DNA of 44,269 nt from a virus. The stretch is from positions 1-44,269 of IMG/VR virus record IMGVR_UViG_3300042473_000489; one strand, given 5' to 3'. The position numbers were made by a program, and so were the translations under genes. The notes under the pieces were generated by a model. It was not told where the DNA came from, ran no database searches, and was given only the letters and a program-made list of their open reading frames with translations. Shown here in pieces: positions 33,582 through 43,283 of the stretch; the first letter of the stretch is position 1; every line of letters begins with the position of its first letter.

Positions 33582-35420
33582 TTATGAGAAATTAACTGTT
33601 TTAAGATTTTTAACTCTAATATTAATATCTTTGTTAGAATATCTAATTTGATAACTTTGGGTTGGTTCCGCATAAATGGTTTCATCAATTAATTCAATTT
33701 GTCTTGTTGTTGGGTCAGAATATCTTTGTGACGTTTGAGATGATGAATATTGACCACCAACGTTATTAAAGAATTGTACGTCAGATATAGTTATAACCCC
33801 ATTTTCATTTTGTAATAATCTTTTTAAATCTGAAACGTTAACGTTTTGACCCATTTGTCTATTTGACGGACTAAAATAATCAGAAACCACCGTTATTAAT
33901 TGAGATATAACAGTTCCTTGATTTTGAGAGTTATCCAAAACAACATCCACATTTACACTTAAATCAATTACGTTAGCACTTTGAACTGAAACGTAATCAT
34001 TTATCATTCGATAATTGGATAAGTAATTTGCAACATTATTTTTTAAAGTGTTTGAAACAACCTCTGTTAATGCTCCGGATTCATCATACGATAACATCTG
34101 TACAATGATTTTATTGTTGTTTTCTGTAATTGAAACTTTTGCGGGAGCTCCATATTGAGACGGCATCGTTCTAATAATTGACTCATAGTCATTAACCGTA
34201 ACCGCTCTATTTTGAGAAGAAAAATTATAAGAAACTAAATTTCTTACTTCTTCCGTTGTTGGGAAGTCAGCTCCACCTATCGCTGCCACAACGTTTGTAC
34301 ATCTTAATGAGTTAACTACTGTCGTATTCATACTCTCAGAAGGACCATTAACAAAAAATGATATTGTACCTACTTGAGTAATAGTATTAACACCTAAGTT
34401 ACTTCCTGTACCACCACCAACTCTATATTGAACAAATAGTGTTGTATTTGCTTTCAACGTACTGCCTAACCCTAAATTATTTGAGTATTTGTTTAAATTT
34501 AACATAAAACCATTTGCCGCGAATTCTCTTAATTGTTCATCTGCAGATTGATTACCCCCGCCAAATGTCATTTTTAAAAACCCTTCAGGTGTGAATTCCG
34601 AAATAAATTTATTACTTGTCTGTACGTATTTTCCAACTTTAATACCGGGACTATCCGATACTTTTGTCGGGTCTTCCACAAATACTCGGTCTTCCGCTAA
34701 TGCTTGAACCTCATACCATTTATTATCAGTACCTAAAAATTCTTGAGATGAAGGTACATTACTATATTGTGTCCCGTCTTTTAATAAAACTCCGGTAATA
34801 CCTAATACATTTTTTTCAGGTAAAAACAATTCATAAAAAGGTTTAACATCGTTTGGTGTAACAACTTTTTTAAATACTTTAGTCAACCCGTTAACAACAG
34901 TTTCTCTCTTAGTTATAGTGTAATTTAATAACTTATTATTTGAATCAAAATTTGGTATTTTTAATCTATTTGGAAATCCTTCAGAATTAATCGGTGACGC
35001 GAAATCAATTTCATATACTGTTTCAAAAACTTGTCCTGCTCCATTAAATTGAGAACCTCTTCTCAATACCCCACAATAACTTAAATCTTCTTTATCACCA
35101 TAAGCCGGTACTGTGATTGAAAAGTCAACTAAAGAAACTGATGGTCTCATTCCCGGTATTTTTAATCCATAAGTTTTTGCAATGTTAAATACTGATGACC
35201 TTTGTTGAGCATATTGTAATACTGTTTCTTGGATACTTCTATCAATATTAAATTGTAAGTTATCTGTTACCGCAGCATTAAGGTCTAATAAAACCGAGAA
35301 TACTGACGCGTCATTAAAATTCTGAACAGTTTCAGGATAATAAGTTTTAGTAAAATTTATAAGTTCCGTTCTTATTGATTGGAAATCTCTAGTTGTATAT
35401 GAAATCTTTTTATTAGCCAT
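33582..35420 (-). CDS. Baseplate wedge protein, T4 gp6 / P2 J-like
   Basis: A 612-residue protein close in length to T4 gp6 (about 660). The N-terminus ISYTTRDFQSIRTELINFTK with NDASVFSVLLDLNAAVTDNL is the usual start of the gp6/J family. The family hallmark VQYRVGGGTGSNLGVNTI is present near residue 330, and NRAVTVNDYESIIRTMPSQY near 410 is the second conserved block. In the virion it forms the wedge ring that links the baseplate hub to the periphery of a contractile tail. The ATG is 4 bases after the gp25-like stop. Contractile-tail gene order W/gp25 then J/gp6 is kept. Confidence 0.92.
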   Translation of the reverse strand: MANKKISYTTRDFQSIRTELINFTKTYYPETVQNFNDASVFSVLLDLNAAVTDNLQFNIDRSIQETVLQYAQQRSSVFNIAKTYGLKIPGMRPSVSLVDFSITVPAYGDKEDLSYCGVLRRGSQFNGAGQVFETVYEIDFASPINSEGFPNRLKIPNFDSNNKLLNYTITKRETVVNGLTKVFKKVVTPNDVKPFYELFLPEKNVLGITGVLLKDGTQYSNVPSSQEFLGTDNKWYEVQALAEDRVFVEDPTKVSDSPGIKVGKYVQTSNKFISEFTPEGFLKMTFGGGNQSADEQLREFAANGFMLNLNKYSNNLGLGSTLKANTTLFVQYRVGGGTGSNLGVNTITQVGTISFFVNGPSESMNTTVVNSLRCTNVVAAIGGADFPTTEEVRNLVSYNFSSQNRAVTVNDYESIIRTMPSQYGAPAKVSITENNNKIIVQMLSYDESGALTEVVSNTLKNNVANYLSNYRMINDYVSVQSANVIDLSVNVDVVLDNSQNQGTVISQLITVVSDYFSPSNRQMGQNVNVSDLKRLLQNENGVITISDVQFFNNVGGQYSSSQTSQRYSDPTTRQIELIDETIYAEPTQSYQIRYSNKDINIRVKNLKTVNFS

Positions 35421-35424
35421 AATA

Positions 35425-35883
35425 TTATATATTAATTATTACAAAATCACTAGAATTAAATACGTCATCTGTAATAACATAATCAATTCTAACTTTAGCG
35501 GTATGTTCTAATTGAGCAATACCAGGTACTCTAAAAACTCTATCATTTTCACCATTAATATAAGACCCTTTATCCTCTTGACCATCTGACGCCGCAGTTA
35601 TATTAATACTTGTAAGTTTTAAATTTGGCATATATAGGTCAACAGCATCACGTATTTCAGATTCTATTTGTGAAAACGTAGGTGCGTCTAATGGGTCGAA
35701 AAGAAATTCATATAATCTTGTTCCAAAATCCGGTAAATAATATCTTGTACCTTTTCTTGTTAACAAAAGATGTATTAAATTATTTCTAATTTCTTTTTCC
35801 GTTGTGTTTGATAAATCTAAATATTTCCCCTCAAAAGAATCTCTGAAAGGAAAAGTTAAACCGTATGTTGTTCCATCTGCCAT
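35425..35883 (-). CDS. Baseplate wedge protein, T4 gp25 / P2 W-like (lysozyme-like fold)
   Basis: A 152-residue protein with the gp25 signature: EKEIRNNLIHLLLTRKGTRY followed by LPDFGTRLYEFLFDPLD. T4 gp25 is about 130 residues and sits with gp6 in the wedge and sheath-initiation complex of contractile tails. I place the start at the ATG at 35883 (MADGTTYGLTFPF). An upstream TTG at 35928 would run through the promoter-like boxes and is not likely. The ATG is preceded three bases upstream by TATTTATA, with a second TATTTATA 27 bases further up, so this gene probably heads the late tail operon. Confidence 0.93.
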   Translation of the reverse strand: MADGTTYGLTFPFRDSFEGKYLDLSNTTEKEIRNNLIHLLLTRKGTRYYLPDFGTRLYEFLFDPLDAPTFSQIESEIRDAVDLYMPNLKLTSINITAASDGQEDKGSYINGENDRVFRVPGIAQLEHTAKVRIDYVITDDVFNSSDFVIINI

Positions 35884-35886
35884 AAC

Positions 35887-35894
35887 TATAAATA
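35887..35894 (-). promoter_or_regulatory. Possible late promoter box TATTTATA, 3 bases from gp25 ATG
   Basis: Minus-strand ACTATATTTATAG is followed by TT and ATG. It sits between the nrdA terminator and the gp25-like gene, exactly where a late promoter for the tail operon is needed. Confidence 0.5.
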
Positions 35895-35913
35895 TAGTGT
35901 CGTCACTATTTTT

Positions 35914-35921
35914 TATAAATA
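35914..35921 (-). promoter_or_regulatory. Second TATTTATA box upstream of gp25
   Basis: Minus-strand TATTTATA, 27 bases upstream of the first box and 14 bases downstream of the terminator hairpin. Transcripts from here would have a leader of about 25 bases. Confidence 0.4.
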
Positions 35922-35934
35922 CCCCCAAAATAAA

Positions 35935-35958
35935 AAATCACGACCAAAGTCGTGATTT
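35935..35958 (-). terminator. Rho-independent terminator after nrdA
   Basis: A perfect 10-bp inverted repeat (AAATCACGAC, loop CAAA, GTCGTGATTT) is followed on the minus strand by a T-rich tract. It begins about 10 bases past the nrdA stop and separates the replication operon from the tail operon. Confidence 0.9.
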
Positions 35959-35967
35959 ATATTCTTA

Positions 35968-38382
35968 TTAAGAACCACATCCGAAACATTCAAATTCCGT
36001 ATCTGTTGGTTTTTGTGTTAAATCAACTGTTGGTTTTTCAATCGGTTTTGATTGACCAACTTTTGAGATATCAACCGCTAAGTGTTTAGCTCCGGTTGAT
36101 ATCGCCTTTGTTCTAACATAATAACAAAGAGTTTTCAATCCTTTACCCCAAGAATGGAAGTGTGATGACGAAATCTTTGATAATGTTGGGTTAGACATAT
36201 AGATATTCATTGATTGTGATTGGTCAATGAATGGTGCTCTATCGGCTGCCATATCAATAAGTTCTCTTTGAGATATCTCCCAAATTGTTTTGTATTTTGG
36301 AATTAAATGTTCAATTCTTTTAACTTTTTTATTGTAATTCTTATCTTCTTGGTCAAGATAATTATTAAAGTTAATATTTTGAATTGACCCTTCATTCATA
36401 ATGATTTCATTTTTCAAATCTTCAGACCAAATACCTATTTTCTCAAAATCACTAATTAAGTATTTATTAACAATTAAAATTTCTCCCCCAACTACACGAC
36501 GATTAAATAATGCCGAGTGAGCCGGTTCTGTCATTTCAAATGAACCTGTAATCTTAGCAGAAGACGCAACTGGCATCTGAGCCGTGAATAACGAATTACA
36601 AACCCCGTGATTGGATACTTCTAACTTAAGTGAGTCCCAATCCCACATTCTTCCTAATCCTTCGTAATCTAATCCCCACATATCAAATTGGAATATACCT
36701 TTTGACATTGGTGACCCTTTGAAGAATTCATATGGTTTGTATTCACCTGATTTACATAATTCCATACTTTCGGTGATTGCCGCGAAGTAGATTGTTTCAA
36801 AAATTTCTTTGTTTAATTGTTTTGCCTCTTCAGATGTAAAGATATAATCCATTAAGAAAAATACGTCAGCAAGACCTTGAGTTCCAATTGCAATTGCTCT
36901 TTGTTCTAAACCACCTTTTCTACCTTGTTCGGTTGAATAACTATTGATGTCAACAACTTTGTTAAGTGCTCTAACAACCTTTCTAACTTCACTATAAAGT
37001 AATTTGAAATCAAACTCACCTTTAACAATAAAGTTTTTCAATACCATAGATGATAATGTACAGATTGCTGTAGTATTCTCATCAGTATATTGGTAAATCT
37101 CATTACATAAGTTAGATTGTTTAATCACCCCAATGTTTTGATGGTTAGTTTTTCTATTCGCACTATCTTTAGAACATAAGTAAGGAACTCCGGTTTCAAC
37201 CTGAGATTCAATAATTTTATTCCAAATTGTTTGGGCTTTCACTTTTTTACCAAGACCAAGTTCAACTGCTTTGTTGTAGTTTGATTCATACTCATCACCA
37301 TAAGTTTCCTGTAATGGTTTGATACCCGCCTTTTTAATGTCGTTAGGGCAGAACAAATACCAATCAGAATTATTCTTAACCGCTTCCATAAAGTTGTCTG
37401 GTAACCAAACTGATGTAAATAAATCTTTAGCTCTTAACTCTTCAGCCCCTGTGTTCTTTTTAATTTCAAGTAAATCAATGATGTCTTTATGCCAAGGTTC
37501 AATGTAGATAGCTGCACTACCCGGTCTTCTTCCTTGTTGATTAAAGAAACGTAATGATTCATTAACAATTTTAAGGTATTTCAATAAACCACCCGCAAAC
37601 CCACCTGATGAGTTAATACGACTTTCTTTACTACGAATGTTAGACATACATAATCCAATACCAGCAGCATCAGATGAATAAGTTGAAATATCATTTAATG
37701 TTTGTAACAAACCTTCTCTTGAATCCCCGTGATTGTATTTCAATACACAAGACGCTAGTTGAGGAGTTTTAGTTCCCGCGTTAATCATAATCGGTGTCGC
37801 AGGAGATATAACTTGATTTGATAATGATTGATAATACTCAACCGCTTGTTCAAATGATTTAGTAACCCATAAAGCCACTCTCATATACATATGTTGAGGT
37901 CTTTCAATTACTCTACCTTCAGGATTTTTTAACAAATACATTTCTTGTAATGATTTCCACGCAAAATAATCAAAATTGTAATCATTCTCGTGATTAATTA
38001 CAGAATCAATATTTTCAGGACCATATTGTTCGATAGTTTCCATTAACTTATCGTTAATAATACCGTCAACGTGTAATGTGTGCATTGTGTTACAGAAACT
38101 TTCATCAGTTTCTTTATGATACGCAGAAATAGCAACAGATGATGCTAATCTTGAGTAGTCGTGATGACTTCCGGTATATGCTGCAGCAATCTCATAAACT
38201 AACTTATCCAACTCTTTGGTTGTAATAACACCCTCTGTTGGAACTGATGTAATCACCTTAATGAACACCTCATCAGCATTTACATTTAATCCTCTTGCCG
38301 CTCGTTTAACTCTATTATAAATTTTTTGGGGGTTGAACGAAACTTCGTCCCCCCCTCTTTTTCTTATCTTTAATGACATCAT
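35968..38382 (-). CDS. nrdA: Ribonucleotide reductase class Ia large subunit
   Basis: An 804-residue alpha subunit that reduces ribonucleotides to deoxyribonucleotides for phage DNA synthesis, together with NrdB encoded just upstream. An N-terminal ATP-cone regulatory domain is visible (SLKIRKRGGDEVSFNPQKIY to about residue 95). The catalytic core shows QLASC (first active cysteine, about 211), NLCNEI (about 425) and CTLSSM. The C-terminus is ECFGCGS with the C-x-x-C redox pair (Cys799, Cys802) that is re-reduced by thioredoxin or glutaredoxin. Full length for the class. The start is one of two adjacent ATGs, one base after the nrdB stop; a terminator follows. The gene order nrdB-nrdA is reversed relative to many operons. 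Confidence 0.96.
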   Translation of the reverse strand: MMSLKIRKRGGDEVSFNPQKIYNRVKRAARGLNVNADEVFIKVITSVPTEGVITTKELDKLVYEIAAAYTGSHHDYSRLASSVAISAYHKETDESFCNTMHTLHVDGIINDKLMETIEQYGPENIDSVINHENDYNFDYFAWKSLQEMYLLKNPEGRVIERPQHMYMRVALWVTKSFEQAVEYYQSLSNQVISPATPIMINAGTKTPQLASCVLKYNHGDSREGLLQTLNDISTYSSDAAGIGLCMSNIRSKESRINSSGGFAGGLLKYLKIVNESLRFFNQQGRRPGSAAIYIEPWHKDIIDLLEIKKNTGAEELRAKDLFTSVWLPDNFMEAVKNNSDWYLFCPNDIKKAGIKPLQETYGDEYESNYNKAVELGLGKKVKAQTIWNKIIESQVETGVPYLCSKDSANRKTNHQNIGVIKQSNLCNEIYQYTDENTTAICTLSSMVLKNFIVKGEFDFKLLYSEVRKVVRALNKVVDINSYSTEQGRKGGLEQRAIAIGTQGLADVFFLMDYIFTSEEAKQLNKEIFETIYFAAITESMELCKSGEYKPYEFFKGSPMSKGIFQFDMWGLDYEGLGRMWDWDSLKLEVSNHGVCNSLFTAQMPVASSAKITGSFEMTEPAHSALFNRRVVGGEILIVNKYLISDFEKIGIWSEDLKNEIIMNEGSIQNINFNNYLDQEDKNYNKKVKRIEHLIPKYKTIWEISQRELIDMAADRAPFIDQSQSMNIYMSNPTLSKISSSHFHSWGKGLKTLCYYVRTKAISTGAKHLAVDISKVGQSKPIEKPTVDLTQKPTDTEFECFGCGS

Positions 38383-38383
38383 A

Positions 38384-39334
38384 TTAAAAATCGTCTGTAA
38401 ATGTTAATGACTCGCCCAATTTAGCTTTTTGATACTCCATAGTTCTTGATTCAAAAAAGTTTCCTTTAGTCTCAACAGCAATTTGTTCCATAAACTTAAA
38501 TGGTTGTTCTACGTTAAATTGTTTTTTACAACCAAATTTAACTAATAAACCATCAGTAACAAATTCAAGATATTGTTTCATCAAGTTTGAGTTCATACCA
38601 ATTAAAGATACTGGTAATGATTCTGTAATAAATTCTTTTTCAATTTCTAACGCAGATAGTAAGATTTCTTTAATTCTTTTCTCCGTTGGTTTGTTCTCAA
38701 CGTGATTATTAATCAAATGGATAGCAAAATCACAATGTAAGTTCTCATCTTTAAAGATTAATGAATTAGCATTACATAATCCTTGCATAATACCTCTTGA
38801 TTTCATCCAAAAGATTGAACAGAATGAACCTGAAAAAAAGATTCCTTCCACCGCAGCAAAAGCGACTAATCTTTCTTGAAAAGAAGAGTTTTCAATCCAA
38901 TCAAGAGCCCATTTAGCTTTCTTTTGAACCGCAGGTAATCTATCAATTGCGTGGAAACATTCGTCTTTCTCTGTCTCATCAGACACATATGTGTCAATCA
39001 ATAATGAATACATTAAAGAGTGAATGTTCTCCATCATAATTTGGAATCCGTAAAAGAACTTTGCTTCAGCATATTGAACCTCTTTTAAGAAATTCTCAGC
39101 TAAGTTTTCATTCACTATACCATCAGACGCTGCGAAGAACGCCAATATGTTTTTAAGGAAAAATCTTTCATTATCCGACAGGTTTTCCCAATCTCTAATA
39201 TCATTAGATAAATCTACTTCTTCTGCCGTCCAAAAAGCTGCTTGATGTTGTTTATAAAATTCCCATATGTCGTTATGTTCGATAGGGAAGATAACGAATC
39301 TGTCATTGTTTGGTTCTAATATTTTTTCTTTCAT
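38384..39334 (-). CDS. nrdB: Ribonucleotide reductase class Ia small subunit
   Basis: A 316-residue beta subunit carrying the di-iron tyrosyl-radical site. Ligands are visible: Asp71 (AASDGIV), Glu102 and His105 with the radical Tyr109 ([12 protein letters not shown]), Glu163 (AAVEGIFF), and Glu197 and His200 (KDENLH). The sequence style, especially [17 protein letters not shown] and [11 protein letters not shown], is closer to the eukaryotic/Bacteroidota-type R2 than to E. coli R2. The ATG lies one base after the helicase stop and the TAA is followed one base later by nrdA, so the two subunits are coupled. All key residues are retained, so it is probably active. Confidence 0.96.
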   Translation of the reverse strand: MKEKILEPNNDRFVIFPIEHNDIWEFYKQHQAAFWTAEEVDLSNDIRDWENLSDNERFFLKNILAFFAASDGIVNENLAENFLKEVQYAEAKFFYGFQIMMENIHSLMYSLLIDTYVSDETEKDECFHAIDRLPAVQKKAKWALDWIENSSFQERLVAFAAVEGIFFSGSFCSIFWMKSRGIMQGLCNANSLIFKDENLHCDFAIHLINNHVENKPTEKRIKEILLSALEIEKEFITESLPVSLIGMNSNLMKQYLEFVTDGLLVKFGCKKQFNVEQPFKFMEQIAVETKGNFFESRTMEYQKAKLGESLTFTDDF

Positions 39335-39335
39335 A

Positions 39336-40721
39336 TTAATTAATTTGTTGTTGGTTTTTTTCTTTTCTCTTGTCTAACAAGTCCTTGATTCTCTGTCTAT
39401 TTCTTTCTTCGGTTTGTTCTTCTAAACCTAAGAATGTTACTGAACTTTCAGTATCAATCTCCAACATACCGTTATCAAATTTACAATTCTCGAACACAAC
39501 ACCATCATCACCAATACGGGATTTAGTTATTGCTATCGTTGCTAATTTCATTTCTTTTTGTTGTAGAGATTTTGCCACGGAAATAATTACGTGACCTACT
39601 TGAGCTTTCTTAATAGAACCCCCCATTTGGTCAGTTGTTACAACATCTGACGATATTGAACTTCTATTACCCTGAGTTGCTGTCCACCCTACCAAGTCAA
39701 GTTCGTGACACATAGATTCAAAACCTCTCATCACAGACCCTTCAGATTTCCATTCATCCCCCAAGTTTTTATCAGGTACTACACAATCAATGTAGTCTAA
39801 TAATACCATATCAATTTTGATTCCTTCAGAAATCATTTTTCTAATTTGATTCTTAATTTGCATCATTGTTACAGTATCAGATGGAAGTTTTTTAAGTATC
39901 AATTCATTAGGCATTTTTTCCTTAATCTCTTGAACTTTAGTCATAACCTCATCCTTTTTTAAGGACAAATCATCCGGATGGATTTTTGTCCATAATGTAA
40001 TGTGTTTACGTTGAATAATCTTTGGGTTATCCTCAAAGAATATTTGTAAAACATTGTACCCCAAATTAAATGCGTGATTTGAGATTTTTGTAAGTAAAGT
40101 AGATTTACCTACACCTGTTGGTGCTAAAATAACACCGATTTCACCTTTAGCAAGACCTCCTTTTAAGAGTCTATCTATACCCGGAATACCCATTGGTATT
40201 GGATGACGATAATCCTCATTTAGAACATCATCTAAGTTACTAAAAACACTTTCCGTTCCCTTATCGTGTTCCCCCACTTGTAATGCTTTACTTACCATTT
40301 CCTCTAATGTGTCGTAACTCTCAAATTCACCAGTATCGATGATTTTTTGAGCTTTAACCATTACTTTCTGTAACTCCTGTTGCTTACAGAACTTCATTGA
40401 TTTTTCTTGTACAAATTCAGCACCTTCAAGCGTAGACTCCTTAACTTTTGTAAGGGTATCAATAATGATTTTTGCCGCTAGAGGTTGTTGTATCTCAGAT
40501 TTTGTAATTTGTTCTAATGTGTCAAAGGTTGGTGTGTGTTCGTATTTTGTGTAATACTCCTTAATCATTTGAATGATTAATTTAAAGTATTTATTTTCAA
40601 AATAACTTGTTTCAATCACATCTATAATAGACCTTGAGAAATCTTTGTCGATAATGATTTGGTTTAATAATTGTATCTGAAAGGTACTACCTAGATACTC
40701 GAAATTTTTGTTTGACGCCAT
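39336..40721 (-). CDS. Replicative DnaB-like helicase, T4 gp41 type
   Basis: A 461-residue RecA-fold hexameric helicase. An N-terminal helical domain (1-150; starts [20 protein letters not shown]) precedes the motor domain with Walker [10 protein letters not shown] (200-208), Walker B DMVLLDY (304-310), the motif ending in Gln350 (TATQGN) and TKSRIGDDG near 400. Length equals DnaB/gp41 (about 470). It unwinds DNA at the fork and should work with the primase encoded at 3112-4011. The start is 30 bases downstream of the previous gene in an A/T-rich spacer; it is followed one base later by nrdB. Confidence 0.93.
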   Translation of the reverse strand: MASNKNFEYLGSTFQIQLLNQIIIDKDFSRSIIDVIETSYFENKYFKLIIQMIKEYYTKYEHTPTFDTLEQITKSEIQQPLAAKIIIDTLTKVKESTLEGAEFVQEKSMKFCKQQELQKVMVKAQKIIDTGEFESYDTLEEMVSKALQVGEHDKGTESVFSNLDDVLNEDYRHPIPMGIPGIDRLLKGGLAKGEIGVILAPTGVGKSTLLTKISNHAFNLGYNVLQIFFEDNPKIIQRKHITLWTKIHPDDLSLKKDEVMTKVQEIKEKMPNELILKKLPSDTVTMMQIKNQIRKMISEGIKIDMVLLDYIDCVVPDKNLGDEWKSEGSVMRGFESMCHELDLVGWTATQGNRSSISSDVVTTDQMGGSIKKAQVGHVIISVAKSLQQKEMKLATIAITKSRIGDDGVVFENCKFDNGMLEIDTESSVTFLGLEEQTEERNRQRIKDLLDKRKEKNQQQIN

Positions 40722-40751
40722 ATATTTTTTCTTTTAGTGTAATAATAAATA

Positions 40752-41204
40752 CTACACACTTAAGGTAACTTCTAGATATTTTTTTGTTAAATTTTTAGAT
40801 GAAAAAATGTCAGTTAAGTTCATCAACAAGTTTTTTAGGTGTGGGCGTACATCCACAGTATATCTTATCTTTGGAGGGTACACTTTAGCGTCCACCTGTC
40901 TATGACAAATTGTCACATCATTTTGTTTGATGAAGATGTTAAAGTACTCCGGACCATCAGTGTAAGACGTTTCCAAAATAGCCGGATTGTTAATAATTTC
41001 GTACATATTGTCCGTCATATACGTTACGGTTTTCAATGATAATTGAGTATGAATGTCGTCTTTAAATTCACGAAGTAATTCATAAAGTTCCAATGAGTTT
41101 TTTGCCTCACTGTTGAACTCTCTCACGTTAAAAAATCTCTGCACAATGATGTTATCATTTACCATCATTAAGAATTCTAATTTTACCGATTCTTGGTCTT
41201 TCAT
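40752..41204 (-). CDS. Hypothetical protein in replication operon
   Basis: A 150-residue protein, MKDQESVKLEFLMMVNDNII to LTKKYLEVTLSV, with mixed alpha/beta composition and no obvious motif. A QVDAKVYPPKIRYTVDVRPH segment is distinctive. It lies between the 5'-3' exonuclease and the helicase, a place where T4-like phages often encode small replication accessory proteins (for example a helicase loader), but I cannot show similarity to any of these. Real-gene status is supported by its place in a tight co-directional operon and by lack of competing frames. Confidence 0.75.
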   Translation of the reverse strand: MKDQESVKLEFLMMVNDNIIVQRFFNVREFNSEAKNSLELYELLREFKDDIHTQLSLKTVTYMTDNMYEIINNPAILETSYTDGPEYFNIFIKQNDVTICHRQVDAKVYPPKIRYTVDVRPHLKNLLMNLTDIFSSKNLTKKYLEVTLSV

Positions 41205-41212
41205 AGTTTTAA

Positions 41213-42256
41213 TTAATTGTTTTTAAAATTTCTTTTTTCTTTTCTTGTTAGTTTTAAAAAGGGTCTAACAAAATTAACCCACGCGTCATCCCCTTTTGGT
41301 AGATACTTAAAAAACCCATCTTCCATCATCATCTTAATAAGTCCTCTATGACCCCTCCCATCAGGGTCTAAAGTTTCCCTATAATATAATTCAACAAGTT
41401 CTTTAGCATCGTCACTAATTAAAGGATTTGATAAATTTATGATTTTTTCATTAATAACAAAATATTCATCACCATAAACCCCACTTTTAGTTTTACCTGA
41501 TAACAAATTTTGTAATGTTTTGTTATCCTTATTCTCCTTCAGAAGGATTTCTGCCTTTTCTAAAATATCGGTAAACGAAACCGGTTTTTCAAGTAGCTCA
41601 GGAAAAAACTTAATAAGTGTTTTCTCACCCAACCCATATATCCCATCAATATTATCCGACTTATCCCCCGATAAAATTTTATAAGTTCTAATGTTTTCGT
41701 GAGGAAATTCGTAAAAATCACATTTAATTTTACTTCCAAGAGTGTAAGTCTCTTTAGTTCTTGGATAATAAACCGACACCTTATCGGAAATAAGTTGGGT
41801 AAGGTCTTTATCCCCTGAATAGATGGTTTTTTGTTCGTTCTCCGAGATTTGGCAATAGTAAGCAATCAAATCATCCGCTTCATTATTATCTACGTTGATT
41901 TGTCTTATATAACAATCCTCCAAGTATTGTTTGATTCTTTCTTTCTGCTCAGTGAAAGAATCTAACTTATACTCGTTATCTCTGTCTCTACGATTTTCTT
42001 TGTATTGGGGATAAATAAGTTTTCGAGCCGAAGAGTTATCATCACCGTCCCACATAACAACAACCTTATCAAAGTTATGTTCTTCTATGAATCGTCTAAT
42101 GGTGTTCACAAAGTGCCATAAGGCACCTATGTGTTTACCATTGTGATAATAATCTTTAACTCCGTGAAATCCAATTTTTACTAAATTGTTTCCGTCAACC
42201 AAAAGTGTTTTAGTCACTTGTTTTTGTTTGTATTCGTTACTAGTCTTTTTCTTCAA
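41213..42256 (-). CDS. 5'-3' exonuclease / T4 RNase H-like flap nuclease
   Basis: A 347-residue FEN-type nuclease. The acidic cluster is complete: Asp21 (LLVDGNN), Asp70 (MWDGD), Glu126, Asp128 and Asp129 (NNEADDL), Asp149 and Asp151 (SGDKDL), and Asp198 and Asp201 (SGDKSDNI). These are followed by a helix-hairpin-helix-like GIYGLGEKT segment that binds DNA. In T4 the equivalent removes RNA primers from Okazaki fragments with help from gp32. The ATG overlaps the uvsX-like stop by 17 bases. Length is slightly above T4 RNase H (305). Confidence 0.92.
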   Translation of the reverse strand: MKKKTSNEYKQKQVTKTLLVDGNNLVKIGFHGVKDYYHNGKHIGALWHFVNTIRRFIEEHNFDKVVVMWDGDDNSSARKLIYPQYKENRRDRDNEYKLDSFTEQKERIKQYLEDCYIRQINVDNNEADDLIAYYCQISENEQKTIYSGDKDLTQLISDKVSVYYPRTKETYTLGSKIKCDFYEFPHENIRTYKILSGDKSDNIDGIYGLGEKTLIKFFPELLEKPVSFTDILEKAEILLKENKDNKTLQNLLSGKTKSGVYGDEYFVINEKIINLSNPLISDDAKELVELYYRETLDPDGRGHRGLIKMMMEDGFFKYLPKGDDAWVNFVRPFLKLTRKEKRNFKNN

Positions 42257-43244
42257 TCTCTTTCAAATCGTAATCACCATCTGTTCCGATGATATTCTTC
42301 CAATATTCAGAGTATTCTTTTTTGTACTTCTCAATAGACGCTTTTTCTTCAGTGGTTTCTTTACCTGCTAAGAATCCGTGAGGTGTTACAATAATTTTTC
42401 CATCTTCATAACCCAATCCGTTGATGTGATTTTTCATTACTGAAATTTTAGTTCTAACAGCAAATTTAATAGTTCTCTTATCTTTAGTCGCAGTAATTTT
42501 TGTTGTTCCCGCACCTTTTTCATTTCCAAAACGGAAAACTAATGAAGAATTTAACCAAATAGCCTCACCACCTTTAGCTTTAATTTTAGGTTGTCCAAAT
42601 GGATTATCCGGAAGTTCGACCCAAGGCTGATTAACAATAACCAAAGTGTTTTCATATTTAGAATCCGATTTACGACTTCCTGAAATTCTTTGATTAATAC
42701 CCATACCAATTTTGTCAGCCAAAGCCGCCGCATTATGTTGTTTCCCACCTTTACCCTCAAAAGTCATTTTACAAGGAACTGAACCAACAGAATCCCATAA
42801 GAATAACAAACTATAATCTAATTCACCCTTTTCTTGAGCATCAAGTAAACTATTAATGTAGTCGGTAATTTGTTCTATATAACTGAAGTTATTATTGAAG
42901 ATGTAAAATCCGTCCCACTCTAATTCTCCCGTTTCTTCATCTACCATTTCTTCACAATCAAAACCCATAAGTTTTGCGTGTTCAAATGACCATTTTTGTT
43001 CAGTAATAATGAACACAGGTAATATTTGTTTCTTCTGAGCATCAACCGCACATTTTACTAAAGCTGTCGTCTTACCGGTATCTGAGTGACCTAAGAACAT
43101 ATTTAAATGTCCAATTGCTGGTCCCGGAATACCTACCGCATCCAAAAAGTCAGGTCCTAAATCAAAAAACCTTTGTGGTTTGTATTTTGCCGATGTCGAA
43201 AATTTGTCCTTAATGGACTTAAAATCGTGTTTTTTAATCGCCAT
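42240..43244 (-). CDS. uvsX: UvsX/RecA-like recombinase
   Basis: A 334-residue strand-exchange ATPase. Walker A is GHSDTGKTT (52-60), the catalytic glutamate is in IITEQ (about 82), and Walker B is SLLFLWD (about 145-151), followed by DSVGS. The DNA-binding loop 2 region lies around residues 200-245 (VIVNQPWVELPDNPFGQPKI, then KAKGGEAIW). Length and motif spacing fit T4 UvsX better than bacterial RecA. It pairs homologous DNA for recombination-dependent replication and repair, together with the gp32-like protein encoded just upstream and the gp47-like nuclease in the left operon. The start follows a 92-base spacer with a hairpin. Confidence 0.92.
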   Translation of the reverse strand: MAIKKHDFKSIKDKFSTSAKYKPQRFFDLGPDFLDAVGIPGPAIGHLNMFLGHSDTGKTTALVKCAVDAQKKQILPVFIITEQKWSFEHAKLMGFDCEEMVDEETGELEWDGFYIFNNNFSYIEQITDYINSLLDAQEKGELDYSLLFLWDSVGSVPCKMTFEGKGGKQHNAAALADKIGMGINQRISGSRKSDSKYENTLVIVNQPWVELPDNPFGQPKIKAKGGEAIWLNSSLVFRFGNEKGAGTTKITATKDKRTIKFAVRTKISVMKNHINGLGYEDGKIIVTPHGFLAGKETTEEKASIEKYKKEYSEYWKNIIGTDGDYDLKEIEEKD

Positions 43245-43283
43245 ATCTATATGTTAATTTAATTTTTAGTTTATTTAGACAAG

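Noticed and set aside
35887-35921. Plus-strand TATAAATA (exact T4 late box) twice near the gp25 gene
   Set aside because: On that strand it would drive antisense transcription into nrdA. Read on the minus strand it is TATTTATA, correctly oriented for the tail operon, so the minus-strand reading is kept.
35884-35928. Longer gp25-like start at a TTG (35928)
   Set aside because: It adds 15 residues not matching the family, covers two promoter-like boxes, and the ATG at 35883 begins a normal gp25 N-terminus.
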